This document shows positions 30,976 through 43,965 of a stretch of DNA of 64,000 nucleotides, one piece after another (the stretch's first letter is position 1; each line of letters starts with the position of its first letter). The DNA is from Dipteris shenzhenensis (taxonomy: Eukaryota; Polypodiophyta; Polypodiopsida; Gleicheniales). The position numbers and the translations under genes are program-made. Where the stretch lies: NCBI GenBank assembly GCA_047967505.1, contig CM106538.1; one strand, 5' to 3'. The notes below the pieces were generated by a model. The model was not told where the DNA came from and did not search any database. It worked only from the letters and a program-made list of their open reading frames with translations.

Positions 30976-31640
30976 GTTGTACAAGATGTATCAAAGTCTA
31001 CTAATCATGAGGTCATCCCTTTCCTGCTAGTGGGGAAAAAACGAGAGCCTCCTTGCTATATAGCAAGTTCGGTTTATCCCCATTTTTTAAGGCATAAAAA
31101 AGGAAGAAGGGTTTGGCGTGTATCTGAACATGCTAACATTTGGTTTGGCACCTGTCTATCCCAAAGGGATCCATAGGGCCATTTGTCTTGTAATATAAAT
31201 AAGGAACATTACTGCACCTTTTGTATGAATACCTTTGTTCATACCAATGATTCCTTATGAGTACAAGCAACCTGATTCACATTCAAAGCCTTGTTTTCAA
31301 ACATCCCAACATGTACTAGCAGCCATGGAATCTTGGAAATGCCTCGGTCACAAGTTCATACAAGTACAATGTAAATTTTAAGTCAGCAGGCATTATGGAA
31401 GCACTCTGCTCAAATCCAGTAGTCACGGGGGAAGCTCTTATCAAGATCATATTTTAACACATGAATTCCACTTTCCTTTTATACAATGCCTGAACTATTC
31501 CCAGAGGCCAACAGTAGCACTGCTCGATATTGTATATTTTTGTGTAATATGCTTTTGCACAGCCGAAGGGGACAGTTTAAAAAAGGTTTTGTAAATGCAA
31601 CAGTGTGCCTCACAACATTGTTTAGGTTCTCATTTCATTT
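30976..31640 (+). other. 3' UTR and downstream flank of the host gene
   Basis: No coding content. A plausible poly(A) signal, AATATAAATAAGG, lies near 31192-31205, about 220 bases after the stop. Sequence after that looks like ordinary flank up to a LINE fragment at 31641. Confidence 0.5.
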
Positions 31641-32131
31641 AGCTGTAGAATTGTAAATAATTATGGCGGATCCAACGAGTAGAGCAAGAGACACAGCAGA
31701 CTTGCCAGCGGGTTGAGGCACAAATTAGACTGGGGGACCTTCCCTCCATGCTTACCAGATCGGGAACACGATCGATGGGAGTGACAGTGGTATTGGTTTG
31801 CCACAGTGCCAGAGGTAGGAGACTGCAGCGGACCAACTTACTAACAGCTGTCAGTGCTCTATCACAGGCTTTTTGCCATCCCAACCCCCTCTTAGGCTTG
31901 ACATACCGGCCAGCTTCTAGATGACCACGACAGTGTCACCAGCCTCCATCCTCTCTATGCGCGCTGAGACTTTTCAGATTTCTCTCTTTCTGTATTGGTC
32001 TCGTTATGATTATGGCTCTTTCTTGGTATGTGTCATGGGTGTTGATGCCTGTTTAGGGGCTCACCCCTTCAGCTCTTATATCAATCTCTCATTCTCAATG
32101 CTCATAGACCCTTTGGTCTTTCAAAGACTTG

Positions 32132-32162
<31 letters not shown>
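31641..32162 (+). pseudogene. LINE Y 3' fragment with (CT)n tail
   Basis: Bases 31680-31910 encode a decayed match to the ORF2 end of the first LINE: here IRLGDLPSMLTRSGTRSMGV, there ITLGDLSSLFRPEICSTGV at about 3842. The 3' UTR follows with GGGTGTTGATGCCTGTTTAG, CATAGACCCTTTGG and hairpin GTCTTTCAAAGAC, ending in (CT)n at about 32136-32164. Confidence 0.7.
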
Positions 32163-32167
<5 letters not shown>

Positions 32168-32590
32168 ATGATTGGCAACACTTACAGCCAAGATTTATGG
32201 ATCGGTATTAGAGCAATCATTGAGTAGTAGTAAAGATCCAATAGGGCTCGCAAATTAGTGACTGAAGGATCTCACACCTCCACCATTGCCATTAAAACCT
32301 GGTTAGCTTCATTGAGAAACCGCAACAGACCACACACGCTGATCCTTGCTAGCACTCTATCACCGGTTTTATGCCATCCTAGCCTCGTATATCACCAAGG
32401 CTTCTCATGGGCTTGACCCCTCCACCAACATTCAGAGGACCACTGCAATGATACCACTCCCTGGACTCACATTTTCTGGACTATTGTTTTTGGGTTTATG
32501 TTGCACTTGTCTTGGGTGTAGATGCCCGCATAGAGGCTCCACCCATTCAGCTTATTGTATCCAGTCTTTTTGTGTAACTGAAATTTAGAA
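32163..32590 (+). pseudogene. Second LINE Y 3' fragment, more decayed
   Basis: It repeats the same ORF2-end region (CTATCACCGGTTTTATGCCAT near 32358 matches TCTATCACAGGCTTTTTGCCAT near 31858). It continues to TTGGGTGTAGATGCCCGCATAG and CTCCACCCATTCAGCTT near 32510-32555. It lacks a clear microsatellite tail. Confidence 0.6.
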
Positions 32591-33540
32591 TTTAGAAAAT
32601 ATTTTGCAATGACTTGGGAATTGACCTTAGGTAGAACTAATGTAACCTAGGTTGAGAGTTGATTGTGGTTACTTAGAATTCGCCATGGTAATGGTGACTA
32701 ACCCAAGATTAAACCTAGTAACAAAGGAGAGAACTCTTCTCCTTGTAAGATCTACCTCAAGATCTGCAAAAGTTCTCCTCTTTGTGAGAGCCTTCTTTCT
32801 TCTTTCTTTGATCAAAACACCATTTAAGTTTTTTTGTAAAGCTTAACATGTGCATAAATTATTGTAAGTTCTTTACAAACGAGTATAAGTCCTTTACAAA
32901 ACTTAACATGTACATAAATCCCTGGGACACCAACTCAATATGTAATATGTTACTACCCTTGTCCAAAATCTAGGGTATGGGAGGACAAGGTTCATATAAA
33001 ATATGCAAAAAACATTTCAAATATGCAAGGGAAAAAAATTGAAAATCTCATGTTCTCCCTCTCATAAAATGTAAGGTATATATCTCTAAAAATATGCAAT
33101 ATTTTTAGATTTATACATATTTTCATAATATGTGAGGCCAAGGGGGGGGGTTAATGTAGCTTTTTCATGTCTTACCTAAATTTTAAGGTATTAAGATATA
33201 TTTAAAGCTCTTTTAGTGTAGAACACAACCATGCTAATTTGAATAATTTATACTCATGGCATATTGTTAAATTCATCTCATACGCAAGATTTTGATAGGT
33301 ATTCTTACTAAAGGGAGTTGGCGTTCCAAGCATAAATCATACAAATGAGCATAGCTTGAGCTATAGGAATAAAAGTCTTAACTTTTAAAGCCAAAATGTT
33401 AATTATTATTGATGGGAGGATCATCAAAACTTTATTTTGTCAAAATTGCAAAACGATAAGTTCTTGTGGTGGTTCACACTTGGTACTACTATATCATGCA
33501 TATATCTTCAAATTCCTCTTGTAGTGTTATTATGAACTTG
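32591..33540. other. AT-rich region without recognisable gene
   Basis: A hairpin with near-complementary arms ACAAAGGAGAGAACT and AGTTCTCCTCTTTGT lies at about 32724-32794, and TTAACATGT/GCATAAAT is repeated near 32845 and 32902. A purine run AAGGGGGGGGG lies near 33136. It may include the LTR of the copia remnant to its right; I could not define one. Confidence 0.35.
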
Positions 33541-34990
33541 TACAAGGCAATAGGTCAATCTTTGTAGGGGAGTAAAGGCCTAAAGCTTTGTGGAACGCTT
33601 CAACCCTCGAGGCAATGTACTTATAAATAAGATCAACTCTGCATGCAAGCTTTCTCTGTCATAATGATAATAACTCTATTTGCTTGCTACATGCATAAAA
33701 GAGTAGATATCGTGTCATAGCCACAACGCTTTGGCTATTAGTGAGAATGATAGTGGGTGTCTATTGACACTTATGAAGATCAGCACAATTTTCTTGAGCT
33801 AACATGCTCAAAAAGACGCCCTTATTAGGATTGATTTCTTGTTGTATGGCTTCTTGTCAATGTTCATGTTCTTGGGCCTCGTCATAAGAGTCTTGCTCAT
33901 CGGCATCATAAAAACTACTCATGCAAGCCATACTTGCATATTCTTTAGCATTTTGGGAACCAAAAACTCGTGTGCTGTTGGGAAGACAACTTGAGAGTTT
34001 ACTCTCCTACAAAGTAGAGGCCAACTCACAAGGCATTGCTCTAGTCTTCTTGAGCTACTTCCTCGACATCATGTGGCACAATGGGCTGATTTTTAGCACT
34101 AACGTGCTGTATATTAAGCATTCTTGGTGGCTAATTAATTTTGATATCTAAATCCAATGGAAGTAGTCCCTCAACATATCTTATGAGTCATCTTGGAAGT
34201 GCTTATTGACTTCATTGTAAAGATGCTATCTCTTGCTAGTACTTTCAATCCTAGTCTTTATATCATACAAGGCCTCAAATGGAGTAATGGTCTTTAGGGG
34301 ATTCAGTAGGGCATCTATTCAAGATGTGCTATACCCAATAGCTTCTGTTTAAAATTTATGAGCCAAAACCTTACCTTCAATCATACATCTATCCATCCCA
34401 CTAGTGACATGTTCCTTTTTTTTCTTCAATACCATTCTAATGTGGTGTGTATGGCATGGTGCATTGGTGTGTAATGCCTTTCTCATCCAACTATTCCTTA
34501 AAAAGCATCAAACATATATTGCCCCCCTTAATCTCCACAGAGGGTTTACATGTTGCAACCTATTTCATTTTCAATCCTTGCAACAAAATGCTAAAAACAC
34601 AAACTTTTTATTTTAAAGGGTATGCCCAAGAAAAACTTGAGTAATCATCAATGAAGGTCACAAAATAAGGATGCTTTCCAAGTGATGGTGTCCTCATGGG
34701 ACCACACACCCACCACACATTACTATTAAATAAGTCATGATTCTTAAAGATGCTTTCCAAGCAATCATCAATGAAGCTCGCAAAATAAAGATGCTTTCCA
34801 AGTGATGGTGTCCTCATGGGACCACACATCACTACAAATGAGTCAGTAGTAAGGATCCATATTTTGGTAAGGCATTCTCGTGCACTTTGCCCAAAATGCA
34901 TCTTTACATACATGTCTAGGTGGCATCTCCATGTGAGGCATAGGAATGAAGATACATCATTGTACTTAAAACTACAATGGTTCCACACTA
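33541..34990 (-). pseudogene. Copia remnant: integrase joined to an RNase H end
   Basis: On the minus strand, integrase is readable from VWVCGPMRTPSLGKH-type sequence (about 34840 and again about 34710) through HQCTMPYTP (about 34470), CMIEGKVLAH (about 34385) and ILNRCPT... (about 34310). At about 33835-33700 the reading TPTIILTNSQSVVAMTR is the copia RNase H active-site region. Only about 400 bp separate the two, so reverse transcriptase is deleted. The start of integrase is tandemly duplicated (34642-34730 and 34762-34850). Stops are frequent. Confidence 0.7.
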
Positions 34991-36400
34991 GGAAAATATT
35001 TTAGGGGCCACTTAGGTCAATAATGAACAATCCCTTGGATGAAGATACACCCATGTGCCAAAAAATTGAACAAGCTACGAAAAGATTTTTGGGGACCATA
35101 AAGATCAACAATGAAGAACACAAATAAGGAAATGATTTCAAAAAATTTGACATACCGAGAACATTTGAGAGCCTACTTAGTCCCAATGAAATACTCTAAA
35201 TTCAAAGAAATGTTGTGGTTTTATAGATTGAGAATCCTAGTAAAAATATCTCCATGCTAGCTAAACATTAAAATTTGTTCTTATTGGTACATTGCGATGT
35301 ATGTCCAAATCCAACACACATGATGGGTCCTCAATTGGCGACCAATCAAGGAAACCCATATAGAGCCCTTTGCATGGGTTCAACTCACATCACTACAAAT
35401 TTAAGCGCCTTCTATTTTGATTAAATAGTGAAAGAAAAACCACCAAAGTAGCCAAATATATCCACACTATCATAATATATCTTGATGATGGGATAAACTT
35501 ATGAGTTGGTGGCAACAAACTTGGCTTGAATCAGATTCTAGATGGTTAGAGTATAAAGACTCATGCATTTAGTATCTATGTCAAAATTTTAATATTTGTC
35601 ATAGTATTGTATTATGCCCTTAGATATAATTGGAGTTTGAGTATGGAATATTTGTCTATATATTAAAACCAATAACTTCCATTGGATATAAAATTTCAAA
35701 TCCCCTCATAATTGTGTGGCATGTAATTACCTAGTTAAAAAACTCCCTTCTATAACTATCATGCCATGTTAGATGTTCATAAGATGAACACCATAGGGAT
35801 GAAAAAAGGAGGAAAATATAAATCTAGCTAGATAAAAATAAATATATGTGGAGCTAGTCTAGGGACTAAGGGTTACTACTTATATTTGATGATATTGACA
35901 TAGATCCTCTTCAAAAAACTTGGGGAGTGAATATATTCTCTCCTAATCAATATCTATAGGAAGAAAGGTAATAATGACACCAAAACCAGGGTGTCATTGG
36001 AAAGGAGATGAAAAGAAGGCCCATAACAAGGGGAATAAAAAGGTGATTAGACCTAATAAACTCAAGGTTGATATCCTTGAAGAGGTGGCTACAAACTTGG
36101 GAACAAATAAAACGAAGACTTCCCTAACGAGCAGCATACACTCTTCTATGATCAATCTACTTTTGTTCATAAAGAGCCAAGCATTTGATTATAAAAAAGA
36201 AGACTCAATGTCCAATACTTCATTAACAAATACTGAGGGAACAAAAGAAAAGATATTAATAATAACAATTGGTTCCAATTTCCCCATGCTAGTCATCATA
36301 ACCAAGGAAAATCATTGGGGTAAAGGCAATCAAAGAAGATTCTAAAACCATGGGTTTTCCACATTAGAAGAATATCGTGAATTATCCATAAGCTATTTTT
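34991..36400. other. Decayed element sequence, no gene recognised
   Basis: It probably continues the minus-strand copia upstream of integrase (about 35000-35200 has a weak pre-integrase-like reading). A plus-strand open frame at 35974-36345 is Lys/Asn-rich with no domain I recognise. The left LTR of the large gypsy element starts at 36401. Confidence 0.35.
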
Positions 36401-39017
36401 TGTCACTATTTCTCCCAAGTGCAGGTTCCAAGGGTGTTGATCACCTACAGTCGTGTCATTGCGCATTGTAGCATAGGTGTTCACAAGGGTAGCATAGGTC
36501 CTCGGGTCATATTGCAGTGAGAGGTGTAGGCTAAAGGGTGGAAAGTAGATCTCATGCGTGCGTGGATGAGAGAGAGTGATGGATCACAACGATTAATGGG
36601 GGCTCTCACCTCCAGAATAGTTCAAGGGTTTAGAAGGGGATTCCAGAATTCGAAAAGGGGATAGGGTTGAGAGAGCTATCTAGGAGTTCTAGGGTTTAGA
36701 GAGGGTTGCGGGTTTAGAAGGAGTCCAGGGTTGAGGAGTGGAGAGCTAGTCTCCTTCATGAATTTGAGGGGTAAGGGTTGAGGAGGAGGGACAAGGGAGA
36801 AGGGAGGAGGAGAAGGAGGGAGGAAGAGGAGGAGGAGGGAGGAAGGAGGGAGGAGGAGGAGGACGGGGGAGGAAGGAGGGAGGAAATAAAGAAAATAAAG
36901 ATCTATTAATGACCTCACGGGTCTATGAGACAAAGTACCAGCACCAAAAAGTGACTTACTACATCTGCATAGCCAAAGAATCGAGGGGGTGGACAAGGCC
37001 AACTCCTCCCAATTTATTATAGAGCGTAGCTATATTCTAACACTATCATAAAGTGGTCTTTATGACATCAATTTAAGACCGAGAGTCTTTGGGTTTGGAT
37101 TTGAAGTCCCTAATCAATGCTTGCCCATCTCGATAAACTACCCATTTGCCTACCTTGTGTGCTTCCTTTATCTTGGTGATTTCATTGTTTCTTTATTTGA
37201 GCTAGAGTGGAGTGAGCTCCTCAGATATCCAAATCTTTGTACCCTTTAACTTATGTGTTTGTCTGAGAATTTTGATTCTTGCTATCTTCCCTCTGCAGTA
37301 AATCTGTGCTTGCGTGCTAATTTGGCTGACATTGCGGATATCATTATCATCCCATTTGATTTTGCAATACTTCCTTCTTAAGGAATATGGTTATGTTTTC
37401 AATGCTTTTCTCCTCATCATCATGAAGGCAACCTTCTTTCAATCCCTGAATGCGTAAGATCATCTTATTCCATGCTATAGCTTCTTGCTCTTTTACTTCC
37501 ACATAAAGGTCAGCTCTATTAACTTTGTTAATGGCATCAGCAGGAGCAACAATTATTTCTTGTTTAATTGAGCTCACATGAGTGGTGATCATATCCTGAA
37601 CCGTAGAGACAAGTATCAGTGCTGGTGGAGATGCATTACATTTATGTACTGCCTTTGCAATAATTTCCTCCTTTCCACCTACTCTCCATATCTAGCCCTT
37701 TTCTCCCAAGGGCTGCAAGCTGAAGCTTGAGCTCTCCAATCTCTTACTGTAGGTAATAGATTTGCTCCTACGGGTCAATATTAACCATCCGACTTTGATG
37801 TGTTTTTGCATAGGAGGAAGGTGTCTTCACAATGGTCAAATACAAAGGCTTGAAAGAGGGGGATAGGGTTGCAAAAAACTTTGATCGTAGGGAATTCCAT
37901 GGTGACCTACACTTGTGTGTGTACCCCCTCCTTAAGCTAACCCCCAAGGTTGGGCTTAGGATTTAGCCGAACCTGGAGTCGATGAACTGGAGCGGGGAAT
38001 TGACTAGTCAAATTGAATTGATTTGACTAGACCAAACTGAATAGAGCTGAGCTGAGTTGAACTGAAACTCAACTCAAAATGGCGGTCGTGAACTTTGTAC
38101 TTTGGAGGAGACTTTGTGGCGATGAACTTTGTGGCAAGACAAAAACCTTTGGCGGCGACTCGATGGCAGTGAAGCAACCTACTCAGGTGGCTCAGGCTAT
38201 GGGGGGGACAGTCTGTTTGGAGAGACAGGTTGGGAGAGGTGGCTTGGGATAGACGGGGCTGAGACGAGCTGAGACGGCAGGCTGGGAGAGACGGACTGGG
38301 AGGGGGGAGGAGGAGGAGGGAGGAAGGAGGGAGGAGGAAGGAGGGAGGAGGAGGGAGGAAGGAGGGAGGATGAAGGAGAGGAGGGAGGAGGAGGGAGGAA
38401 GGAGAAGGAGGAAGGAGGAGGAGGAGGGAGTACAAGGGTAGGGAGTGCAAGGGTAAGGGCATGCTAGAACACGATAGTGTAAGAGAGCATGGATGCAATG
38501 GAGATCAATCACATGAACACAATAGTGAGCTTGAACATTGAACCCCAAATAGTGGGAGCTTCATTCCATTCAAAAATATTTATATATGTTGGTCTCTACA
38601 CAATCCGTACCTCCGTGTTGGGACCTCTTTTGTAGGAGAACTTTTGGACAAGAGTCCCTCCACTTTTGGAGGGGACCTTTTGGGTCTTTGCACAAAGTGG
38701 GGGGACCTTTGAGTCTCTACACAAAGTGGGGGGACCTTTTGGGTCTCTACACAAAGTAGGGGGACCTCAAAAAGTGTAGGCTTTTATTCTCTCTCTCTAG
38801 ATTTAGCATTTCTCTCTCTAGATCCTGATTTTGTAAGTATGATTGGATCTTTTCTAGAGAGGGTTTTGGTTATCCTCATCTTTTAAGATTCATCATACCA
38901 TCTTTCAGGATCAAGATATTACAAGTGGAGCTTTGCTGCTACACTACACACACAATGCTTTCATCGTTATTGTTGCCCTAGACTGCACTTCTGGCCCTTG
39001 TTGTCACAAGGTTAACA
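36401..39017 (-). repeat. 3' LTR of the large gypsy, interrupted by a LINE
   Basis: 36401-36883 matches 48659-49130 and about 38300-39017 matches 49200-49839; together about 1200 bp, like the 1181-bp partner. The LTR contains a purine (GGA/GAAGGAG) tract at about 36776-36883 and 38291-38431, within which the LINE inserted. The three-fold AGTGGGGGGACCTTT block (about 38695-38765) is a short tandem repeat. Confidence 0.85.
36884..38300 (-). mobile_element. ORF1-only LINE inserted in the purine tract of the 3' LTR
   Basis: The 3' end is at 36884: minus strand TTTGTCTCATAGACCCGTGAGG, TCATTAATAG and an A/T-rich tail (CTTTATTTTCTTTATTT). About 100 bp upstream of the 3' signature, ORF1 sequence appears instead of ORF2: KGTKIWISEELTPL (about 37250) and GKWVVYRDGQALI (about 37140). 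An open frame lies at 37592-37347 with WNKMILRIQGLKEG...SIENITIFLKKE, similar to the RRM-like part of L1 ORF1p. No endonuclease or RT is present. The 5' boundary near 38300 is approximate. Confidence 0.6.
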
Positions 39018-41221
39018 ACTACCTTGGACTGATTTGATTACCCATCCTTGAGTTATGGTTGAGTTTGTAGATGATGTTGTGTTGCGGTTGTCTTTACCCA
39101 ATGATTATGGTAAAGATGGCAACGGTGATAGATGGAGCGAGTTTGTTGTTGATCTTTTCCTTGTAATCCACAAACATCGTAGATTGCTTGCTTATTTTGT
39201 GAGAAGCCAGTGTCAGCATTTCTTCAAACAAACAGACATGACGCCCTTGAAGAGACATGGCTCTTTAAAAGAGGTGACTTGTTGTTTGAGCATCTATTTG
39301 TTGATTTGGATTGAAGCTGAGGTTGGGTAAATTGTCATCAATGGTGAGGGACATCTCCAAGATTACTACTAAAGTTTCACTATATTTTGCACTTTCCTTG
39401 AGTGTTTTGTCATAACTTCCTTGCATAATTGATGCATGTTTGTCCAAGGCTCTAATGAGTGTTTCTTGGCTTTTCCATTTGATCTTGGAGTTTCTATTGA
39501 TTAACGGCCAATCGCGAGGAGCATCTATACTTTTTGGATCACATGATGATTGGCATCCCACCGGTAGCGACGGGGTACCACATCAAATGTGGGATGCATC
39601 AAAAGGAAGATGGAGCTTGTAAGTACTCAAGGAGGCAATTTTCATTGAGTAGATTTGGTCTACGCCATGTAGGTTGTGGCTCCAATTTGTTGCTGATGTC
39701 TGGAGTGATTTGCCGGGTGGATACTCATTGACATTTCAGAGAGGTCCCATCCTCCTCTTGTCTACATGTCTGGGTATTGCCTCCAAAAATCACCAATGGT
39801 GTCTTCCATTGAAAACTCAAGGGAGATCTAAGGAATATGTGGTCTTGGGGGAAGAGGTTATAGGGGAAAAGCTTGAGGTTGAAGCAAGTATTGAATTTGA
39901 GAAGGTAGAAGTAGGGATGCTGGTGGAAAGTGGAGTAAGAGCATGGCAAATGGATTTAGCAACTTGATAGTCCTTAAGGGATGGATTGTCAAGTGTTGGA
40001 AAAAAGTTAGGTGTAATTGGATGATAGGAGTTAGATTCTTGGATTAGGCAGTAGTGTTGAGAGGCATGGTCGAAGAATATGGGTTAGCATGGATTTTTGG
40101 AAAGGTACAGAGGATAGTACTAGAGTTAGGGAGGGATGTGAGAAGATTAGAATAGAGAGTGGCAAGATAGGGTATATTAGATTGAAGATAGACCACATAA
40201 TGTTGCTTTTGGTAGGCAATGTCAGCTTTAATGTAGGATTTTTTAGGGAGTTATATCCCATGGAAGTTGCTGGTGATTGTTGTAGTAAGGGTAGGAGGCC
40301 GGCTATTACCCAAATAGGGGGCTTCCCATCAAGCATTCATATAGTAGTACATAGATCCCAGAGAATCTTTGTGCTTACTGGCCTGGTCCAATCAAGACAG
40401 ATACTGCATGTAACATCTTGACTTGCAAGTGTTTCCACGGTATGCGTATTCTTCCTTGAAGGTGATCCTCTTGCTAGAGGAGTACAACAAGCTCTTTGTA
40501 TAATGTAGTGATGCCCTATAGCAAAAGATCTTGTGATGAACCTTTTGCACTGACATCGGCTTGTCTTAGTAGTTGAAGTTCCAGGTTGGAAGTTATTGCC
40601 TTTTGATTTTTCAACTCTATGCACTTTTCTTTATACTTATCCAGTGTTGGAGGTGCATGCAAGCTTGAGAATATTGAATTGTTAAGCTACTTTTGGCTGC
40701 CGTGGCAATTGATCATTAAGCACACAGATTTGGAGTATCTTTTGTTCTTAAGCATCCAATTCTGCGTTGGTATTCACAAGTGTCTCTCTTGATGCCATGC
40801 ATTCCTTTTCTAGTGCTTGAATTTGATGTTTACCTTCTTTGAGGCTATTTTGCAACTCATTGTTTGTGTCTATTGGGGCATGGAGTTGATCTTCTTTAAG
40901 TAGCAGTCTTGCATTGAAGTGCACCATTTCCTTTTTAAGATCATCACAAGTGACTTACATTTGGGAGAGGGATAACTTGACCTGTTCATTTTTGTTCAAG
41001 GCATCAGATAGTTGTAGGTGTTTTTCTTTGATAGAAATCGTGGCTTGTAGGGCATCCTTTCTACTTTCCACTAGAGCATTTTGTGCAAGGAGTTGTTGAT
41101 GCATTTGCTCTGCCATGCTTTACTTGAGCTTATGAATTTCAGTCTCGGCACTGTGCATCTTGGTTTCGAGTGATGGGAGCATCTGCCTTTCCATTTCTCT
41201 TTCCTGCTCATTTGACGCCAT
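39018..41221 (-). pseudogene. Coiled-coil ORF in the 3' part of the large gypsy
   Basis: On the minus strand a frame starts at ATG 41221 (MASNEQEREMERQMLPSLE). It continues, with a few stops, through a long coiled coil (MHQQLLAQNALVESRKDALQ, then LKKEMVHFNARLLLKEDQ) to about 40640. Shorter open stretches follow at 40624-40337 and 39561-39265. It is on the element's sense strand downstream of integrase. Some Tat-lineage elements carry an extra ORF in this region, but I do not recognise this protein; capture of host sequence is the alternative. Stops show it is no longer functional. Confidence 0.5.
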
Positions 41222-43965
41222 GGTAGGCAAATAAATGCCACCATTGTTGCAACTGTAGACTATGATATTTCCTTGCTTGTATTGGACATACATTTGAATC
41301 CCATGTGCTCATGTGGAATTTTAATATATTTCTTGAACAACAGTCTATTGTATGATGCCACTAGACATAGTTGAGGGTTGTGACTCAAGAGCCCTGGAGT
41401 CATCAACGTTGTTGGCTTGTGATTCTTGAAGGGGCATGCTATTTGGCTCACTTGTGAAGTCATTGTGTGGCATGGCCTCCTCTTGTATATCCAGTCTCAA
41501 GTCCTTCTATTACGGTAACAATACTAAACTAAGTTATAGGATTCTTTGGTAGAGTTCCACATTGTGATTCTCTAGAACTTGTTCAAATTGCCGTTCATCC
41601 ATGTTATCCACAGTGAGAGTAGGTGGAGGCTCTAATTCCCATTCCGGCGATAATATCAAATTTTCAAAGTCTTCTATATCTTATGTTGAGAGGGCTGTAG
41701 AGTCTTCCTCTTGTTGTATTGCAAACCCAATTATAATGGCCAATACATGGGCAATGTAGCTTTTGCCATTATATGTTGTGGATACATAATTGGTTAGCAA
41801 CAAAGATATGTGTTAAGCCCAATCTTGTAGTTTTTCCCTACCAAGGAGTGTAAGAGTTTTTACTGACATGGAATTTCTTCTCACTCCTATATGATTAAAA
41901 ATGTCAGCCAGAAACTTGGCTGCCTCTTTGCATATGGGATCCAAAATCATATCATGGCATACCCCCCCGCTTTGTGACTTTGTGTTAGGTTGGAATAAGT
42001 CCTAAATCTAAGAGAATATTACATCCAAATGTTTCTTTGGATAATATTCTTGTGCCTCTAGCCGGTGTGATACTTCTTGGATGATAATCAGAGTTATACT
42101 TCTTGGGCGACGATCGACATTATCTGGAGATGGCAGCAGTTGGTGGGATGCTAGGATCATGACGGTCGGTGAGATACCTCTATGGTGACAACCGGCGTGA
42201 TATTGACTGTGTAAAGGAGTAAACGAAAGAAAGAAAGAGAGAGAGTGGTGGGGGCAGGGGAACGAGTGAGTGAGTAAACTGCACTTATGCGATGTGGGCA
42301 TGATTGTGAGGTCAGCATGCAAGATGATGAACAAATGCAAAAATGGACGGTTGGTTCTAATCACCTAGTGCTGATCGTGGGTGTGCGTGTGCGTGTGTTC
42401 GATCGGGACTAGTGGGTTGTGGGTGCATCGAGTGAGATGCCTACCATACTGACTCACCTAGACCTGAACTCGATGATTATGAGTAATACATTGTGGGCGA
42501 GCGCACTGTGTTGCTGCATAGCATGTTAAAAGCCACGTAGAGTAAGTGTCCAGCTTGTTTTTTACCTTGGACACCAGAGGCACATTGGCATCGGGCTCAG
42601 TTGTTGGGGCGTGCTTCATCTTCTTGGGGGGAGCGAGTTCTTGTGGGACCACCCTGAGACCTTTGCTTTCTTGAGTGGTCGGTACCTTCAGAGGTGGTAC
42701 TTTGGATTGTTTGCCTTCAGAATCAGAGGAAGGTTCTTGTGTAACACCTCGTAGGGGGGGGGGGTTGGTTCTTGAGGGGCTCCCTGGTGGTTGTCCTTGG
42801 TGACATTTATGTTGACTACTTGCAGTAGTAGTGTGTGCTCAATACCTTGGGGCTACCCTATTTCATTCGGTTTGTCATGGTAGGTTCTTGTGGAGATGTA
42901 TCTCGGGGAGACATGGGTTCTTGTGTTGCTATCTTCGGTACCTTTAAGGCTTGCACCATCGACTTCACAACCCAGACGACCTTCTTGCCTTGGCTGCCCA
43001 AGTGGTTGGTGCTAACCAAGATGTTGGAGGGGTGTGGCGGTGGATGAGATGGATGAGGTGGGAGCATGGGCTGGCGGTGTGGTCTTCTTCTTGTAACATA
43101 GGGTTTCGAAAGAGACGTCCATGAGGTGACCAGGGCCTTCTGTGCTACCTTCATGTCATTTGGGAGTCAGATCCGATCAAAGTGACATTGGGCATAGAGG
43201 ATAGCATCTTGTACTTGCTATTCTCGAGTTTCTTGAGCGGAGGGCAGTGGCATTGGTGGAATGGGCAATGGCACCGGTGTACCATTGCAGCAATCGTTCT
43301 TTGCCCTTCGAGCTGGGACTTTTGGTGGCATGTTAGAGGTGGCTGGAACTTTTGGTCCACCCATCTGCGTAGCTTCATCATCATGGATCGGCGAGGGCAG
43401 AACTGAAGAAGCCCGGGCTTGGTCCACACAGCAAAAATACCACCATTTGGCCCCCATTGGTGAGTGAAGCAGTCCGGGTGCACCAGTCGATTTGGCAGTT
43501 CACGGCGTAGCACCAGGTTCTTCCCAGTGTAATATGTTCTTCGATTGCTTTTGTGGGGAGAACATAAAATCGTATATCCACTGCCTCGTGAACAACAGTT
43601 AGACTTCAATTCACAAAACCCAAAGTTTGTAGGAGTTGGCCATTAATAGCTCTTATTGAAGTGATGGTGAGGGTTAGGGGTACTACCTATAGCTTTTCCC
43701 ATACCTCACGGGAGAGGAAGTTGTGGCTCGCTCTTGGAACCACGAGTGCTTTGATGTGCATGGATGGGACCTGTAGCAGTTGAACAAGCAACCTGCATAG
43801 CTCCATAGTTAGCTCATCCGTTAGTTGCATCTATTCAATCGTTGCCTTAAGCAGTGTCATTTGCCTACATTGTCGGAGCTTAGCATTGCAGATTCTGGCC
43901 TCCTCGATGGCCTAGTCTTTCATCTTGGCCACCTTGACCTTGAGTTCTTTTTCTCTATGCACAAC
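41222..43965 (-). other. Internal region of the large gypsy between coiled-coil ORF and integrase
   Basis: No known domain. Minus-strand open frames at 43609-43151 and 43154-42858 are Pro/Cys/Lys-rich and joined by a frame change; they may be a further decayed ORF. A purine-rich stretch with GAAAGAAAGAGAGAG lies near 42226-42246, and a run of ten or more G near 42757. Confidence 0.35.
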
